Below, piece after piece: positions 9,060-16,993 of a stretch of 64,000 nucleotides of DNA (the stretch's first letter is position 1; every line of letters starts with the position of its first letter). The notes beneath the pieces are model-generated. The model was not told where the DNA came from. It saw only the letters and a list, made by a program, of their open reading frames with translations, and made no database searches. The position numbers and the translations under genes are program-made. Source of the DNA: Microcoleus sp. FACHB-DQ6 (lineage in GTDB: Bacteria > Cyanobacteriota > Cyanobacteriia > Cyanobacteriales > Microcoleaceae). The DNA lies in the NCBI GenBank assembly GCA_014695175.1, contig JACJNV010000260.1:21420-85419 (forward strand). The letters are read 5' to 3'.

Positions 9060-10343
9060 CTAACCTTTGCCCTTCAAGCTAAATAAAAGAAACTGAGTTT
9101 TCTGCGCTTCATCAAAATTGTCGTCACTGACCAAAACTACACTTTTGCTGCCATCTGGCAACTGTGGCCCGAGGGTCATTCCCTCTAAATTGTACAGCGG
9201 AATCCCGAGTTCGCTTAAGTCTAGCAACAACTTTTTCTTAACAGGTTCGACCATTGTCACTGGCCCTTTAAAACTCTGGATTCTCGAAGTATCTGTAGCC
9301 GCCCCAAGCGCTACTTGATAAATCCTAGCACTGTATCCAGACAGCCCAAAAGAACGTTCTAAACTCAAAATCTGACCGCCACCGACAGTTATTAATTCTG
9401 TTAAACCGTTCAAAACAGTCAGGGGAACTTGGTCTAAGTTGTAAAGATTTTCCGATACTAATTGCGGCGTTTTATCGACGATGACATAATGTAAAAGACG
9501 GAGTTTGCTTGCCTGTTCCGGGTCTAAATCTTGCATTAATGGCGCTTCCGTAGCTGCGAACAAACGAAACGGATCGAGACCGCCCGGACTAAAGGTTTCT
9601 GGGTCAATGCTTAAAGATTCAAAACCTAAATTTTCCCGCACTCCTTGCTGCTGTTTTTCATCGCTCGCATCGGGGATATAGCGCTTTGGAAGCGGCAAAT
9701 TTCCCTGCAATTTCCCGGTTTTGAGATCGAACTCTCCTACAAAAGGAGGGATGCCAGCATGAGTGACGCCTTCGTTGGCGACAAATACTGAATTGCGGGG
9801 AGAAAGGGCGATGCCTTCGGGATTGATCGAGCCCCAAGAGAAGGTTTCACCGTCTGCTTTTTTGAGGGAGGTAACGCCTTCAACGGCAACTTTTTTCAGG
9901 CGAATATTTGCTGGGTCGCTCGATGTGATATCGAGTCGGAGACTGTAAAATCTGGCTTCTCCGTTTTCGCTGGGGTCGTCGGAAAGAGCGTAAAAGCGAT
10001 AAGCTTTGGAAGTGACTGCGCTAATACCTTTGGGGTCGTAGGTAATTCCTGACAAACCGCCGACTGGTGCTCCTTCAAAATTCATTTTGGGCAATTGGTA
10101 CTCGCCCAAAAATTCTAGGGACATTTCTGGAAAAGAGCGGTCTCTAGCAACTGCGGGAGGGGGGGCGCAAGCTGTGCAAACAGTTAAAAGTATTAGGGCT
10201 AGACTGAATAAGCGTAAAATACGTTGGCGAAGCCCTCGAAGAGGATCGCCCAGCGTCTTTAAATCCTCATAATTGCTCAGTGCGGTAGTTTTTATTTTGT
10301 TGCTCTTGTTGAACAGTTTGCTTTTGTGCCATCTTTGTGACAT
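9060..10343 (-). CDS. Esterase-like activity of phytase family protein
   Basis: A 427-residue protein of the PF13449 esterase-like (beta-propeller phytase-related) family, seen in GGLSGITYDPKG, FYALSDD, GEARFYSLRLDI, NPEGIALSPRNSVFVANEG, FESLSIDPET, and LEGMTLGPQLPDGSKSVVLVSDDNF. Residues 41-61 form a hydrophobic export segment (ILRLFSLALILLTVCTAC) ending in a Cys that could be a lipoprotein site with a poor lipobox, so the protein is probably exported. The first 40 residues contain a repeat-derived insert (see the repeat at 10224). Its start is only 21 bp from the start of the divergent TPR gene, so the promoters must overlap or lie within coding DNA. Substrate unknown. Confidence 0.8.
   Translation of the reverse strand: MSQRWHKSKLFNKSNKIKTTALSNYEDLKTLGDPLRGLRQRILRLFSLALILLTVCTACAPPPAVARDRSFPEMSLEFLGEYQLPKMNFEGAPVGGLSGITYDPKGISAVTSKAYRFYALSDDPSENGEARFYSLRLDITSSDPANIRLKKVAVEGVTSLKKADGETFSWGSINPEGIALSPRNSVFVANEGVTHAGIPPFVGEFDLKTGKLQGNLPLPKRYIPDASDEKQQQGVRENLGFESLSIDPETFSPGGLDPFRLFAATEAPLMQDLDPEQASKLRLLHYVIVDKTPQLVSENLYNLDQVPLTVLNGLTELITVGGGQILSLERSFGLSGYSARIYQVALGAATDTSRIQSFKGPVTMVEPVKKKLLLDLSELGIPLYNLEGMTLGPQLPDGSKSVVLVSDDNFDEAQKTQFLLFSLKGKG
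10224..10250 (-). repeat. Dispersed repeat inside the 5' coding region
   Basis: This 27-bp stretch encodes Gly-Asp-Pro-Leu-Arg-Gly-Leu-Arg-Gln-Arg just before the export signal. Its GGCGATCCTCTTCGAGGGCT core looks like a cyanobacterial interspersed repeat that often turns up near protein N-termini. It has been absorbed in frame. Confidence 0.5.
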
Positions 10344-10364
10344 AATTTATACCGTTTTGTAGAT

Positions 10365-11699
10365 ATGCAAAACTTGATGTTTCCAGAAGAGATGCCGAAT
10401 CGCGGCAACCAAATTTTGAGACTGAGAAGTTCTGTGCCAATTGGGTGCTTGCTTTTCTTGTGGCTGTGTGCTGGTTCTATTGCTAGCGCCCAAACTAATC
10501 CACCAGGCCTCGATCAATTTTCCCCTAATCCTCTAGAAATTACCACACCCGATCCCCTAACTCCCGCTAATGAATCTTTGAGCAGCACTCAGCGGGACGA
10601 ACTGACAGCGGCTTTGGAAGAGTTAAACTTAGAAGCAGCGGCTAAACTGGAAGCTGGAGACGGCGCGGGTGCTTTTGAAATTTGGTTCCGAGAATTGCGG
10701 CTGCGGAGGTATCTGGGCCCGGCGGCCGAAATTGCTGCTTTGAGTCGGGTGGGAAGTGTTGCTTGGAGTAACGGTAAAAACCTAGAACTACAGCTTATTA
10801 CCAAACGGTTGCAAGCAATTCAAAAAGAAGTCAAATCCCAAGTACCACTTAATACTGAGTTGCTCCCTGCCTTCGCTGCGGCTTTTCAGCAGGTGCGCGC
10901 TAAAGGCCCGACTGTAGAAGTTTACCAAGAAATTCTCGAAAATGCGCGCCAAAACCAAGATATATTGGCCCAAGGTCAGATTTTGAAGGCGATCGGGCTA
11001 ATTCACATCAATTGGTTGAGTTACGATAAAGCTGCTCCCGTTTATGAGGAATTGGCTACTTTAATTCAGGAAAACCGCGATTTATTTGCTGCTAATTCTG
11101 CTGTACAAAATTCTGCTGTTGTTGCGGGAAACGGCGCGCCGCCGCAGCCTGTAACTCCTCCAACGGAGGTAGATACCCTGAGACAGTTGGCCTACGTTTA
11201 CCAGCAGTCGAAACAACCCCTAAAGGCGATCGCAGCCAGGGAAAAACTAGCATCTGTGTATTTGAACCTGCAAAATCCCAGCGCTATACCACCGCTCAAA
11301 ATTGCGATCGCCAGTGATTACCAAACCATAGGTCAAATCAATTTAGCAGCTCAATACTATCAGGAAGCCTACAATTTAGCCGTCCCCATTCAACAGTATG
11401 GCCAAGCTAGTGAAGCTTTGGAGAAATTAGCTTTACTTTATCGAGGGCAAAAGCAATGGGAGCCGACTTTGCGGATTTATCAAATGCAGTTGCTGTTAGA
11501 AGAGCGGGCTTACAATTTCTACGGATTGATGAACGCTTACGACAATATCGGTCAAGTTTATCAGGAGATGAAGGCTTACGCTAAAGCTTTGGAATCGTAT
11601 CAACAAGGGTTGGAAGTGGCTAAAAAATTAGGTCACAGACAAGAGTATTTTGCTAAGAAAATTCTCAAGGTGAACAAGCAATTGCAAAGAACTTCGTAG
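10365..11699 (+). CDS. Exported TPR-repeat protein
   Basis: A 444-residue protein with a Sec-type signal (PIGCLLFLWLCAGSIASAQ, about residues 25-43, cleavage after ASA), then a proline-rich linker and helical repeats from residue 70 on. Recognisable TPR units include YQTIGQINLAAQYYQEAYNLA, EALEKLALLYRGQKQWEPTL and YDNIGQVYQEMKAYAKALES. TPRs mediate protein contacts; the location should be periplasm or thylakoid lumen. ATG codons at 10365, 10377 and 10392 are all possible starts; the signal peptide works with any. It diverges from the esterase-like gene. I do not recognise a more specific family. Confidence 0.75.
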   Translation: MQNLMFPEEMPNRGNQILRLRSSVPIGCLLFLWLCAGSIASAQTNPPGLDQFSPNPLEITTPDPLTPANESLSSTQRDELTAALEELNLEAAAKLEAGDGAGAFEIWFRELRLRRYLGPAAEIAALSRVGSVAWSNGKNLELQLITKRLQAIQKEVKSQVPLNTELLPAFAAAFQQVRAKGPTVEVYQEILENARQNQDILAQGQILKAIGLIHINWLSYDKAAPVYEELATLIQENRDLFAANSAVQNSAVVAGNGAPPQPVTPPTEVDTLRQLAYVYQQSKQPLKAIAAREKLASVYLNLQNPSAIPPLKIAIASDYQTIGQINLAAQYYQEAYNLAVPIQQYGQASEALEKLALLYRGQKQWEPTLRIYQMQLLLEERAYNFYGLMNAYDNIGQVYQEMKAYAKALESYQQGLEVAKKLGHRQEYFAKKILKVNKQLQRTS

Positions 11700-11752
11700 G
11701 TGTCAGCAGGCAATAATGACAAATTGCAATGTGAGTAACTTAAATGCAGTAA

Positions 11753-11769
11753 GGTGTGCAATGCACACC
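11753..11769. terminator. Palindrome between convergent genes
   Basis: GGTGTGCA-A-TGCACACC forms a near-perfect palindrome immediately beyond the stop of the acetyltransferase and 50 bp after the TPR gene. It could act for both strands, though no T-run follows; the flanks resemble a widespread cyanobacterial repeat. Confidence 0.4.
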
Positions 11770-12291
11770 CTACAAAACTACGGTTGACTCGTAGGTTTCT
11801 CGCGAGATAGAGTAATATAGTACATCGGTTTCGTAATAACGAGCATTTTTTTCATATTTCATGCCCACTTTCTGTATCACCCGCTGGGAGGCGATATTTT
11901 CTGGTCGGGCGATCGCAACTATTTTATCCAAATTTAATATTTTAAATCCATAATTTAGACTAGCAAAAGATGCTTCTGTCGCCAATCCTTGATTCCAATA
12001 AACTTTGTCGAGCGCATAGCCCAGCTCAACTTCCGGTGTCTGATCCAGAAAAGCCAGTCCGCAGCGACCAATCATTTTACGGTCTATTTTATGTACTAAA
12101 GCCCACATTCCGAAGTTGTTTTCTGCCCAACGTTTGAGCATGGTATGAATGGCGAGTTCTGTTTCTTCTCGAGTTTTAACTCCTCTCAAGTATTTCATTA
12201 TTTCTGCATCACTGTAAATACGGTACAGCTCATCTAAGTCGTCGGGCGTAAATTGTCTCAGATACAATCGGGCTGTCTCTATTTCTTGCAT
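11770..12291 (-). CDS. GNAT family N-acetyltransferase (RimJ/RimL type)
   Basis: A 173-residue Acetyltransf_3 protein. It begins with the family's ETARLYLRQFTPDDLDELY segment, has the SDAEIMKYLRG block, IGRCGLAFLD strand, and the acetyl-CoA binding region VELGYALDKVYWNQGLATEAS, then IVAIARPENIASQRVIQKVGM with the C-terminal KY element. It would transfer acetyl from acetyl-CoA to an amine, possibly a ribosomal protein N-terminus or a small molecule; the acceptor is unknown. It is monocistronic. Confidence 0.88.
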   Translation of the reverse strand: MQEIETARLYLRQFTPDDLDELYRIYSDAEIMKYLRGVKTREETELAIHTMLKRWAENNFGMWALVHKIDRKMIGRCGLAFLDQTPEVELGYALDKVYWNQGLATEASFASLNYGFKILNLDKIVAIARPENIASQRVIQKVGMKYEKNARYYETDVLYYSISRETYESTVVL

Positions 12292-12736
12292 AAGTTATAA
12301 GCAAAAAGTCTAATACACTTTCCTTGGGGCAACGGTTAAATGTAAAATCAATCTCTTCAATGCAGTGAACTGCATTTTGAAAACCCAGCATTTGACACAA
12401 TAACTAAAACCCGTGGTAAACTCTATGTCTAAAGGCATAAAGTGGCAAGTAGCGCCTATCCGCAATTGTAATAAATATGGGTAACTGAGCGCTGTCTGGT
12501 TCGATAATTTGCTGGCTCTGTAGAAGATTTCCTAATTTGACTGACTCTATTTGCTACAATTATTAGTTGGATATATTGTACAGCTTTTTTGTTAAAAGCT
12601 GAGCGAACCGATCTCGCCCGCCCGCCCTACAAGCCGCGCAGCGAAAAAAAGCTCGATATCCTCAGAAAAAGCCGCCGAATTTAGCAGCATAATAGCTTCT
12701 GCAATCTAAAATCTAAAATCTAAAATCTAAAATCGG
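12292..12736. other. 445-bp intergenic stretch upstream of the ABC exporter
   Basis: Divergent promoter region between the acetyltransferase and the ABC exporter. No coding frame is convincing. The 3' end is a heptamer array described separately. A rather GC-rich block at 12600-12680 has no strong hairpin. Confidence 0.3.
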
Positions 12737-12738
12737 AT
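12703..12738 (+). repeat. STRR heptamer array ending at a start codon
   Basis: Four tandem ATCTAAA units followed by ATCGGAT; the ATG of the exporter gene begins at 12737, inside the last unit. An identical 36-bp sequence in the same orientation lies at 14969-15004 on the other side of that gene. Confidence 0.85.
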
Positions 12739-14788
12739 GACAATTTCCTCACCAGTAGCAGACACCAAAAACAAATCCGGCCAGGAAACAGACTGGCGCT
12801 TATTCATGAGGTTGGCATCTTACGCAACCCGCAGCAAACGCTTGCTGATTATTTCGATCGCACTATTAGTACCGCTAGCAGTCTCAGGAGCAATTCAACC
12901 CATTCTCATCGGACAGGCAATTTCGGTAATTCGCTCGGAACCTACCTACGAATTCTTGCGGGGAGTGCCTCTATCTGCTGCGTTGAATATTTTGGCTATT
13001 TTGCTCATGCTAACTATAACACTTAGATTAGCACTGCAATCAGTTCAAGGCTATTTAGTCACGAAAGTAGGGCAAATAATTACTACAGATATTAGAAATG
13101 ATTTGTTCGCCCACGTCACATCGCTAGCAGTTAGATTTTTCGATCGCACTCCTGTCGGTAAATTGATGACTCGCCTCACCAGCGATGTAGAAGCTTTGGG
13201 AGAGGTTTTTTCTTCAGGGGCGATCGGCATTGTCAGCGATTTATTTTCAATTTTAGTAATTGCCATTTTCATGTTTACCATGCAGTGGCAACTAGCTTTA
13301 ATGTTAGTGCTGATGATGATACCAATTACCGGAGTCATAGTTTATTTCCAGCATCAATATCGCCTAGCAAATTACACTACCAGAGAAGAACTTTCCGATC
13401 TCAACGCACAACTGCAAGAAAACCTGACGGGTATTGGCGTAGTGCAGCTATTCCGCCGCGAAAGATTCAACTCCGAATTGTTTCGCGTGACCAATAAACG
13501 CTACATTAAAGCAGTTGACAAAACTATATTTTACGACTCAGCCGTATCTGCGACATTAGAATGGATTGCGTTAGTGGCGATTGCAGCCGTTTTGTGGATG
13601 GGCGGTCAAAGGGTTTTAGCAGGTAATCTTAACTTCGGTACTCTCTCTGCATTCATTTTATTTGCTCAGCGTCTCTTCGATCCGCTGCGGCAATTTGCCG
13701 AAAAATTCACTGCAATTCAAGCAGGATTTACCGCTGTCGAACGGATTAGCGATATTCTCAACGAACCGATTGAGATTAAAGATCCAACTAGCGGGAAGAA
13801 GGAAGAGGGAAGAGGGAAGAGGGAAGAAGGAAGAGGGAAGAGGGAAGAAGGAAGAAGGGCAGGTTATTCACCGTTGTTGATAACTGGACATCCAGAGGCA
13901 ACTGCTTACAACTTGTCTCAGTTCGATCGACAATTGGGAGATAATCATCAAAATCCAGCAAGTTCAGAATATCGTTTATTGCCTAACAATTCCCAATCAC
14001 CCCCCGCCAACCCCATCTTGCTAAGGGGGGGAGAAAATGCCAAATCGCAGAATTCTGAATCGGGAGAAATCCAATTTGACAACGTGTGGTTTGCTTACAA
14101 AAAAGACGAATATGTCCTGCAAAACCTCAATTTCACCATCAAATCCGGCGAAAAAGTAGCATTAGTTGGCCCCACCGGTGCAGGCAAAAGTTCGATTATC
14201 CGTCTCCTGTGCCGCCTTTACGAACCTAGCCGAGGACGGATTCTGGTTAATCATGTCGATATTCGGGATTTGCCTCAAGCAGAGTTACGCAGGCACATAG
14301 GCGTGATTATCCAAGATGGCTTTCTATTTGCTGGTGACGTGAAGAGCAATATCAGCCTGGGAGAAAGTTACTCGATTGAGGAAATTCAAGCAGCAGCAGA
14401 AAAGACAAATGTTGCCCGTTTAATCGAACAGTTACCTCAAGGTTACGACACGCAATTGCGGGAACGGGGAACCAATCTTTCGGGGGGACAAAAGCAATTA
14501 TTAGCGTTTGCTCGCGCCGCCATTCGCAATCCCAGTATCTTAGTTCTAGACGAGGCAACTGCTAGTTTGGATGTGGGGACGGAAGCTTTAATTCAAGAAG
14601 CTCTAGAGCGTTTGATGGCTGACAGAACGGCGATAATTATTGCCCACAGGCTCTCGACTATCCGAAATGTCGATCGCATTTTAGTACTCAAACGCGGGCA
14701 GTTAGTAGAGTCGGGCAGCCACGAAGAATTGTTGCAGCAAGAAGGGTTGTATGCCAGTTTGTACAAGTTGCAAATGCTGGGAAGTTAA
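12737..14788 (+). CDS. ABC transporter, fused permease and ATPase (MdlB/MsbA-like exporter)
   Basis: A 683-residue half-transporter. The N-terminal transmembrane domain (about residues 20-335) has several hydrophobic helices, for example LLIISIALLVPLAV and IGIVSDLFSILVIAIFMF, with the coupling-type DLFAHVTSLAVRFFDRTPVGKLMTRL segment. The ATPase domain starts near residue 447: Walker A GPTGAGKSS, Q-loop VIIQDGFLF, signature LSGGQ, Walker B SILVLDEATASLD and H-loop IIAHRLST. It should work as a dimer exporting a lipid or hydrophobic compound. Unusually, the linker between the domains (about residues 352-446) is roughly 90 residues long and contains repeat-derived sequence. The RBS is replaced by a heptamer array, so initiation may be weak. 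Confidence 0.92.
   Translation: MTISSPVADTKNKSGQETDWRLFMRLASYATRSKRLLIISIALLVPLAVSGAIQPILIGQAISVIRSEPTYEFLRGVPLSAALNILAILLMLTITLRLALQSVQGYLVTKVGQIITTDIRNDLFAHVTSLAVRFFDRTPVGKLMTRLTSDVEALGEVFSSGAIGIVSDLFSILVIAIFMFTMQWQLALMLVLMMIPITGVIVYFQHQYRLANYTTREELSDLNAQLQENLTGIGVVQLFRRERFNSELFRVTNKRYIKAVDKTIFYDSAVSATLEWIALVAIAAVLWMGGQRVLAGNLNFGTLSAFILFAQRLFDPLRQFAEKFTAIQAGFTAVERISDILNEPIEIKDPTSGKKEEGRGKREEGRGKREEGRRAGYSPLLITGHPEATAYNLSQFDRQLGDNHQNPASSEYRLLPNNSQSPPANPILLRGGENAKSQNSESGEIQFDNVWFAYKKDEYVLQNLNFTIKSGEKVALVGPTGAGKSSIIRLLCRLYEPSRGRILVNHVDIRDLPQAELRRHIGVIIQDGFLFAGDVKSNISLGESYSIEEIQAAAEKTNVARLIEQLPQGYDTQLRERGTNLSGGQKQLLAFARAAIRNPSILVLDEATASLDVGTEALIQEALERLMADRTAIIIAHRLSTIRNVDRILVLKRGQLVESGSHEELLQQEGLYASLYKLQMLGS
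13793..13860 (+). repeat. In-frame GGAAGAG repeat inside the exporter gene
   Basis: Nine or so units of GGAAGAG/GGAAGAA encode a Gly-Lys-Arg-Glu-Glu-rich low-complexity tract between the permease and ATPase domains. The same units occur in the intergenic repeat at 14797, 1 kb downstream. The frame is preserved through to the ATPase domain. Confidence 0.85.
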
Positions 14789-14796
14789 TATCTGAA

Positions 14797-14912
14797 GGAA
14801 GAGGGAAGTTCGGCAACGGATTCTGTAACGGATGTAACGGATGTAACGGATGTAACGGATGTAACGGATGTAACGGATGTCAGGAAGAAGGAAGAGGGAA
14901 GAAGGAAGAGGG
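14797..14912 (+). repeat. Composite GGAAGAG / GTAACGGAT repeat
   Basis: The block is GGAAGAGGGAAGTTCGGCAA, then six exact tandem copies of the nonamer GTAACGGAT (14825-14878), then a return to GGAAGAA/GGAAGAG units. Two related copies occur in the window, at 50305 and, inverted and in coding DNA, at 32291-32372. Confidence 0.85.
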
Positions 14913-14930
14913 AAAATTCTCGGAATCCCA

Positions 14931-14963
14931 AGATACCCGACTTCTTCAAGAAGTCGGGTATCT
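14931..14963. terminator. 33-nt perfect palindrome, likely bidirectional terminator
   Basis: AGATACCCGACTTCTT (14931-14946) and its exact complement (14948-14963) are separated by one base. It lies between the 3' ends of the exporter gene and the convergent small membrane protein gene. The ACCCGACTTCTT arm is a common cyanobacterial dispersed hairpin; a dedicated terminator role is an inference from position. Confidence 0.6.
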
Positions 14964-14968
14964 AAAAG

Positions 14969-15004
14969 AATCTAAAATCTAAAATCTAAAATCTAAAATC
15001 GGAT
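14969..15004 (+). repeat. STRR heptamer array, second flank of the exporter gene
   Basis: Four ATCTAAA units plus ATCGGAT, identical to 12703-12738 over 36 bp and in direct orientation. Its last base is the first base of the stop codon of the minus-strand gene. Confidence 0.85.
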
Positions 15005-15222
15005 CACTTGCCCGAAATCATTTTCCCTAGAGTTTCCGGCAGGTGAATTATATGTTGAAAAAGCTGGTTTGGCCCGATGCCAAATAATAACTGCATCGTC
15101 AGCACAATTGCTGCTAAACCAATCGCTGTCCCGATGCTGGCTTTCAACACTTTAAAAGCCCAATTAAACACTAGCCAAGATACAAGTAACGAAGCAATTA
15201 AGATAATTAGTTCTATTGGCAT
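15004..15222 (-). CDS. Small two-helix membrane protein
   Basis: A 72-residue protein with two hydrophobic helices: about residues 4-22 (ELIILIASLLVSWLVFNWAF) and 30-50 (GTAIGLAAIVLTMQLLFGIG), ending in an amphipathic tail IIHLPETLGKMISGK. I recognise it only as a conserved hypothetical type found in filamentous cyanobacteria. The charge pattern suggests both ends on the same side of the membrane. No functional neighbour helps: the exporter converges on it and the NurA-like gene lies upstream on the same strand, 145 bp away. Confidence 0.65.
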   Translation of the reverse strand: MPIELIILIASLLVSWLVFNWAFKVLKASIGTAIGLAAIVLTMQLLFGIGPNQLFQHIIHLPETLGKMISGK

Positions 15223-15366
15223 ATAACATTTTTAACTCTATTTTTACTCTACATAAATTACGTATCAATACCAAAGAAACCGGGTTTTTTATCTGTGTTA
15301 AAGGCCGGGATGCAGTATTTCCGTAAACACCAGGTTTCTACGTCAAGGACTACTCTACTTATTACT

Positions 15367-16584
15367 TTAAGCAATACTGCCGCGCTTCCGTGTTTCCTTA
15401 TAAGAAATTCCCACATTTTTTAAGCCGGCTTTAATCATTTGCTGCTCTAACAAAGCGAAAAAGCGACTTCGATCGCCTCCCGTGACTACCGCTTGATTGT
15501 GAGCTTCTGCTAGCGTCACCGGATACCCGCCGCCTTTGTGTACCTGAGCGAGCATCATTCCCAATGCTAAATCTAGCTGTGCTGTATCTTGTGCTACCCA
15601 TTCCGGCACTTCTATTCTAGCAATTTCTGTGCCGACGTGAACGTAACAGAAATAGACGGAATTAACGCCGTACAAATCTAAAATTCGAGCTTGGGATTTC
15701 CACAAAGGACTCCTTTGTCCGGGGGACAGGATTGTTGCCCACAATATGGCATCCCGCAAAGGTTCAAATTCTTGACAAGGTGCTTTTTCGGCGAAAGAAA
15801 TTGTGGCAGCAAATCCGACGTTGGGGCAATTTGTCATGCAGTCTGGTACTTCGTGGGTGCAAGCTTCAAACCGCAAAAAAGATAAGCTTTCGCTGCTGCG
15901 AGAAGCGCTTAAGTATCCTAACAGGGGAATTCCTGCTAAACGCAACTTGTCCCAAGCTTCTAAAATTGGCAGCAAAATTTGATCGCGCGCATCGGTGGGT
16001 AACTGTTCCAAAAACCAATAAATCAGGGAACCGTCTACCATTGCTAAAGCTGGCGCGGGCAATTTATTGTCGTTAACTTTTGCCCAATTGCAGCCCATTT
16101 CTGCTAAGGCAATTGCTTCGGAAACTGCTCGCCGGTATCCCATCCATTCTTCGGTTCTAATTCCCCACTGCCGCGAACCGTACAAGTCTTCGGGTTTGTA
16201 GAAAACTTCGGGTACGCTGTCTAAAACTGGGTGGCGGCTTTGTCCGTAGTGCAGCATGACTGTGCCGACGTTTAGCAGGTAGCAGTAGGCTATTTCGTGA
16301 TGGTTGGGGGAAATTTGCGAGCCGTCTGTGGCAAAGACTGTGTGAGCTGCGGGGGGTGCGGTGATGTAGCTGCGATCGTCTAACGGCTCGATCGGCGTGG
16401 CAGCATTGAATAAAGTGCGATCGCGCCAATTCTCTTGCAATTCCACCAATTTTTCCTGTTCCGCTGCAGCCTTTACCAGCAAATTCTGAGCCACTTCCAA
16501 ACGCTGGCGAGCGGCCTGAGCTTCCACATTCAAATGTTGGCTCATTCCCTGCATTGCCTTGGCTGCTTTAGTTAAATCGAGCAT
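15367..16584 (-). CDS. NurA domain-containing DNA nuclease-like protein
   Basis: A 405-residue protein with a NurA fold. Family NurA enzymes are Mn-dependent 5'-3' nucleases working with the HerA translocase in DNA end resection. The two metal-binding aspartates are visible: Asp87 in VFATDGSQISPNHHE and Asp184 in LAMVDGSLIYWFLEQ; a third conserved block is the C-terminal HKGGGYPVTLAEAHNQAVV. The first 60 residues form a coiled coil (MQGMSQHLNVEAQAARQRLE). No HerA gene is next to it in this window, so the partner must be elsewhere. Cyanobacterial copies are often annotated simply as NurA domain proteins. Confidence 0.8.
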   Translation of the reverse strand: MLDLTKAAKAMQGMSQHLNVEAQAARQRLEVAQNLLVKAAAEQEKLVELQENWRDRTLFNAATPIEPLDDRSYITAPPAAHTVFATDGSQISPNHHEIAYCYLLNVGTVMLHYGQSRHPVLDSVPEVFYKPEDLYGSRQWGIRTEEWMGYRRAVSEAIALAEMGCNWAKVNDNKLPAPALAMVDGSLIYWFLEQLPTDARDQILLPILEAWDKLRLAGIPLLGYLSASRSSESLSFLRFEACTHEVPDCMTNCPNVGFAATISFAEKAPCQEFEPLRDAILWATILSPGQRSPLWKSQARILDLYGVNSVYFCYVHVGTEIARIEVPEWVAQDTAQLDLALGMMLAQVHKGGGYPVTLAEAHNQAVVTGGDRSRFFALLEQQMIKAGLKNVGISYKETRKRGSIA

Positions 16585-16993
16585 GGGTTTTAAGTCTCAA
16601 TATTAGAAAACTTTCAAGCTGAGAAATTATCAAAACACTTTTCAATTTTTTGGTTCCGAAGCTTGTTTTTTTGTCATACAGGCGGTTTGATCGACTAAAA
16701 CACTTCGTGCGCGCCCCCATAAATAATAAAATAACCTGGTTTTTGAGGTCAAGATTACCTGCAATAGTCTATGAAAAAAAACATTTTTTTTGTCGATAGC
16801 CTTGCTTTTTTGAGGAGATTCTGTTATATTTATCTTATAATGGGATGGTGGCAAAAATATTATTTTTGCCACCATCCCATTCTATTAAAATACCATGTCT
16901 GCGCCACAAAAGTCAACAAAAAAGATGTAAAATTGTGTGATTTTTTTTGACTTTGAAAAGCGAAAAAAATCACAAGTGTAAACAAATCTAACA
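16585..16993. other. 409-bp AT-rich intergenic stretch with a large palindrome
   Basis: Located between the start of the NurA-like gene and the stop of the HAD gene. It is AT-rich with several A- and T-runs and holds the perfect palindrome at 16839-16881. I see no coding frame with family resemblance. The segment just beyond the palindrome (GATGTAAAATTGTGTG, 16924-16939) resembles one beyond the related palindrome at 45366. Confidence 0.4.
16839..16881. repeat. 43-nt perfect palindrome
   Basis: Arms of 21 bp (16839-16859 and 16861-16881) are exactly complementary around one central base; the core reads GGGATGGTGGC...GCCACCATCCC. Outside the arms it shares ATTAAAATA..CCATG with the palindrome at 45366-45437. 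It could be a tiny MITE-like hairpin element or a terminator for the minus-strand NurA-like transcript's upstream neighbour; no T-run argues against the latter. Confidence 0.8.
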
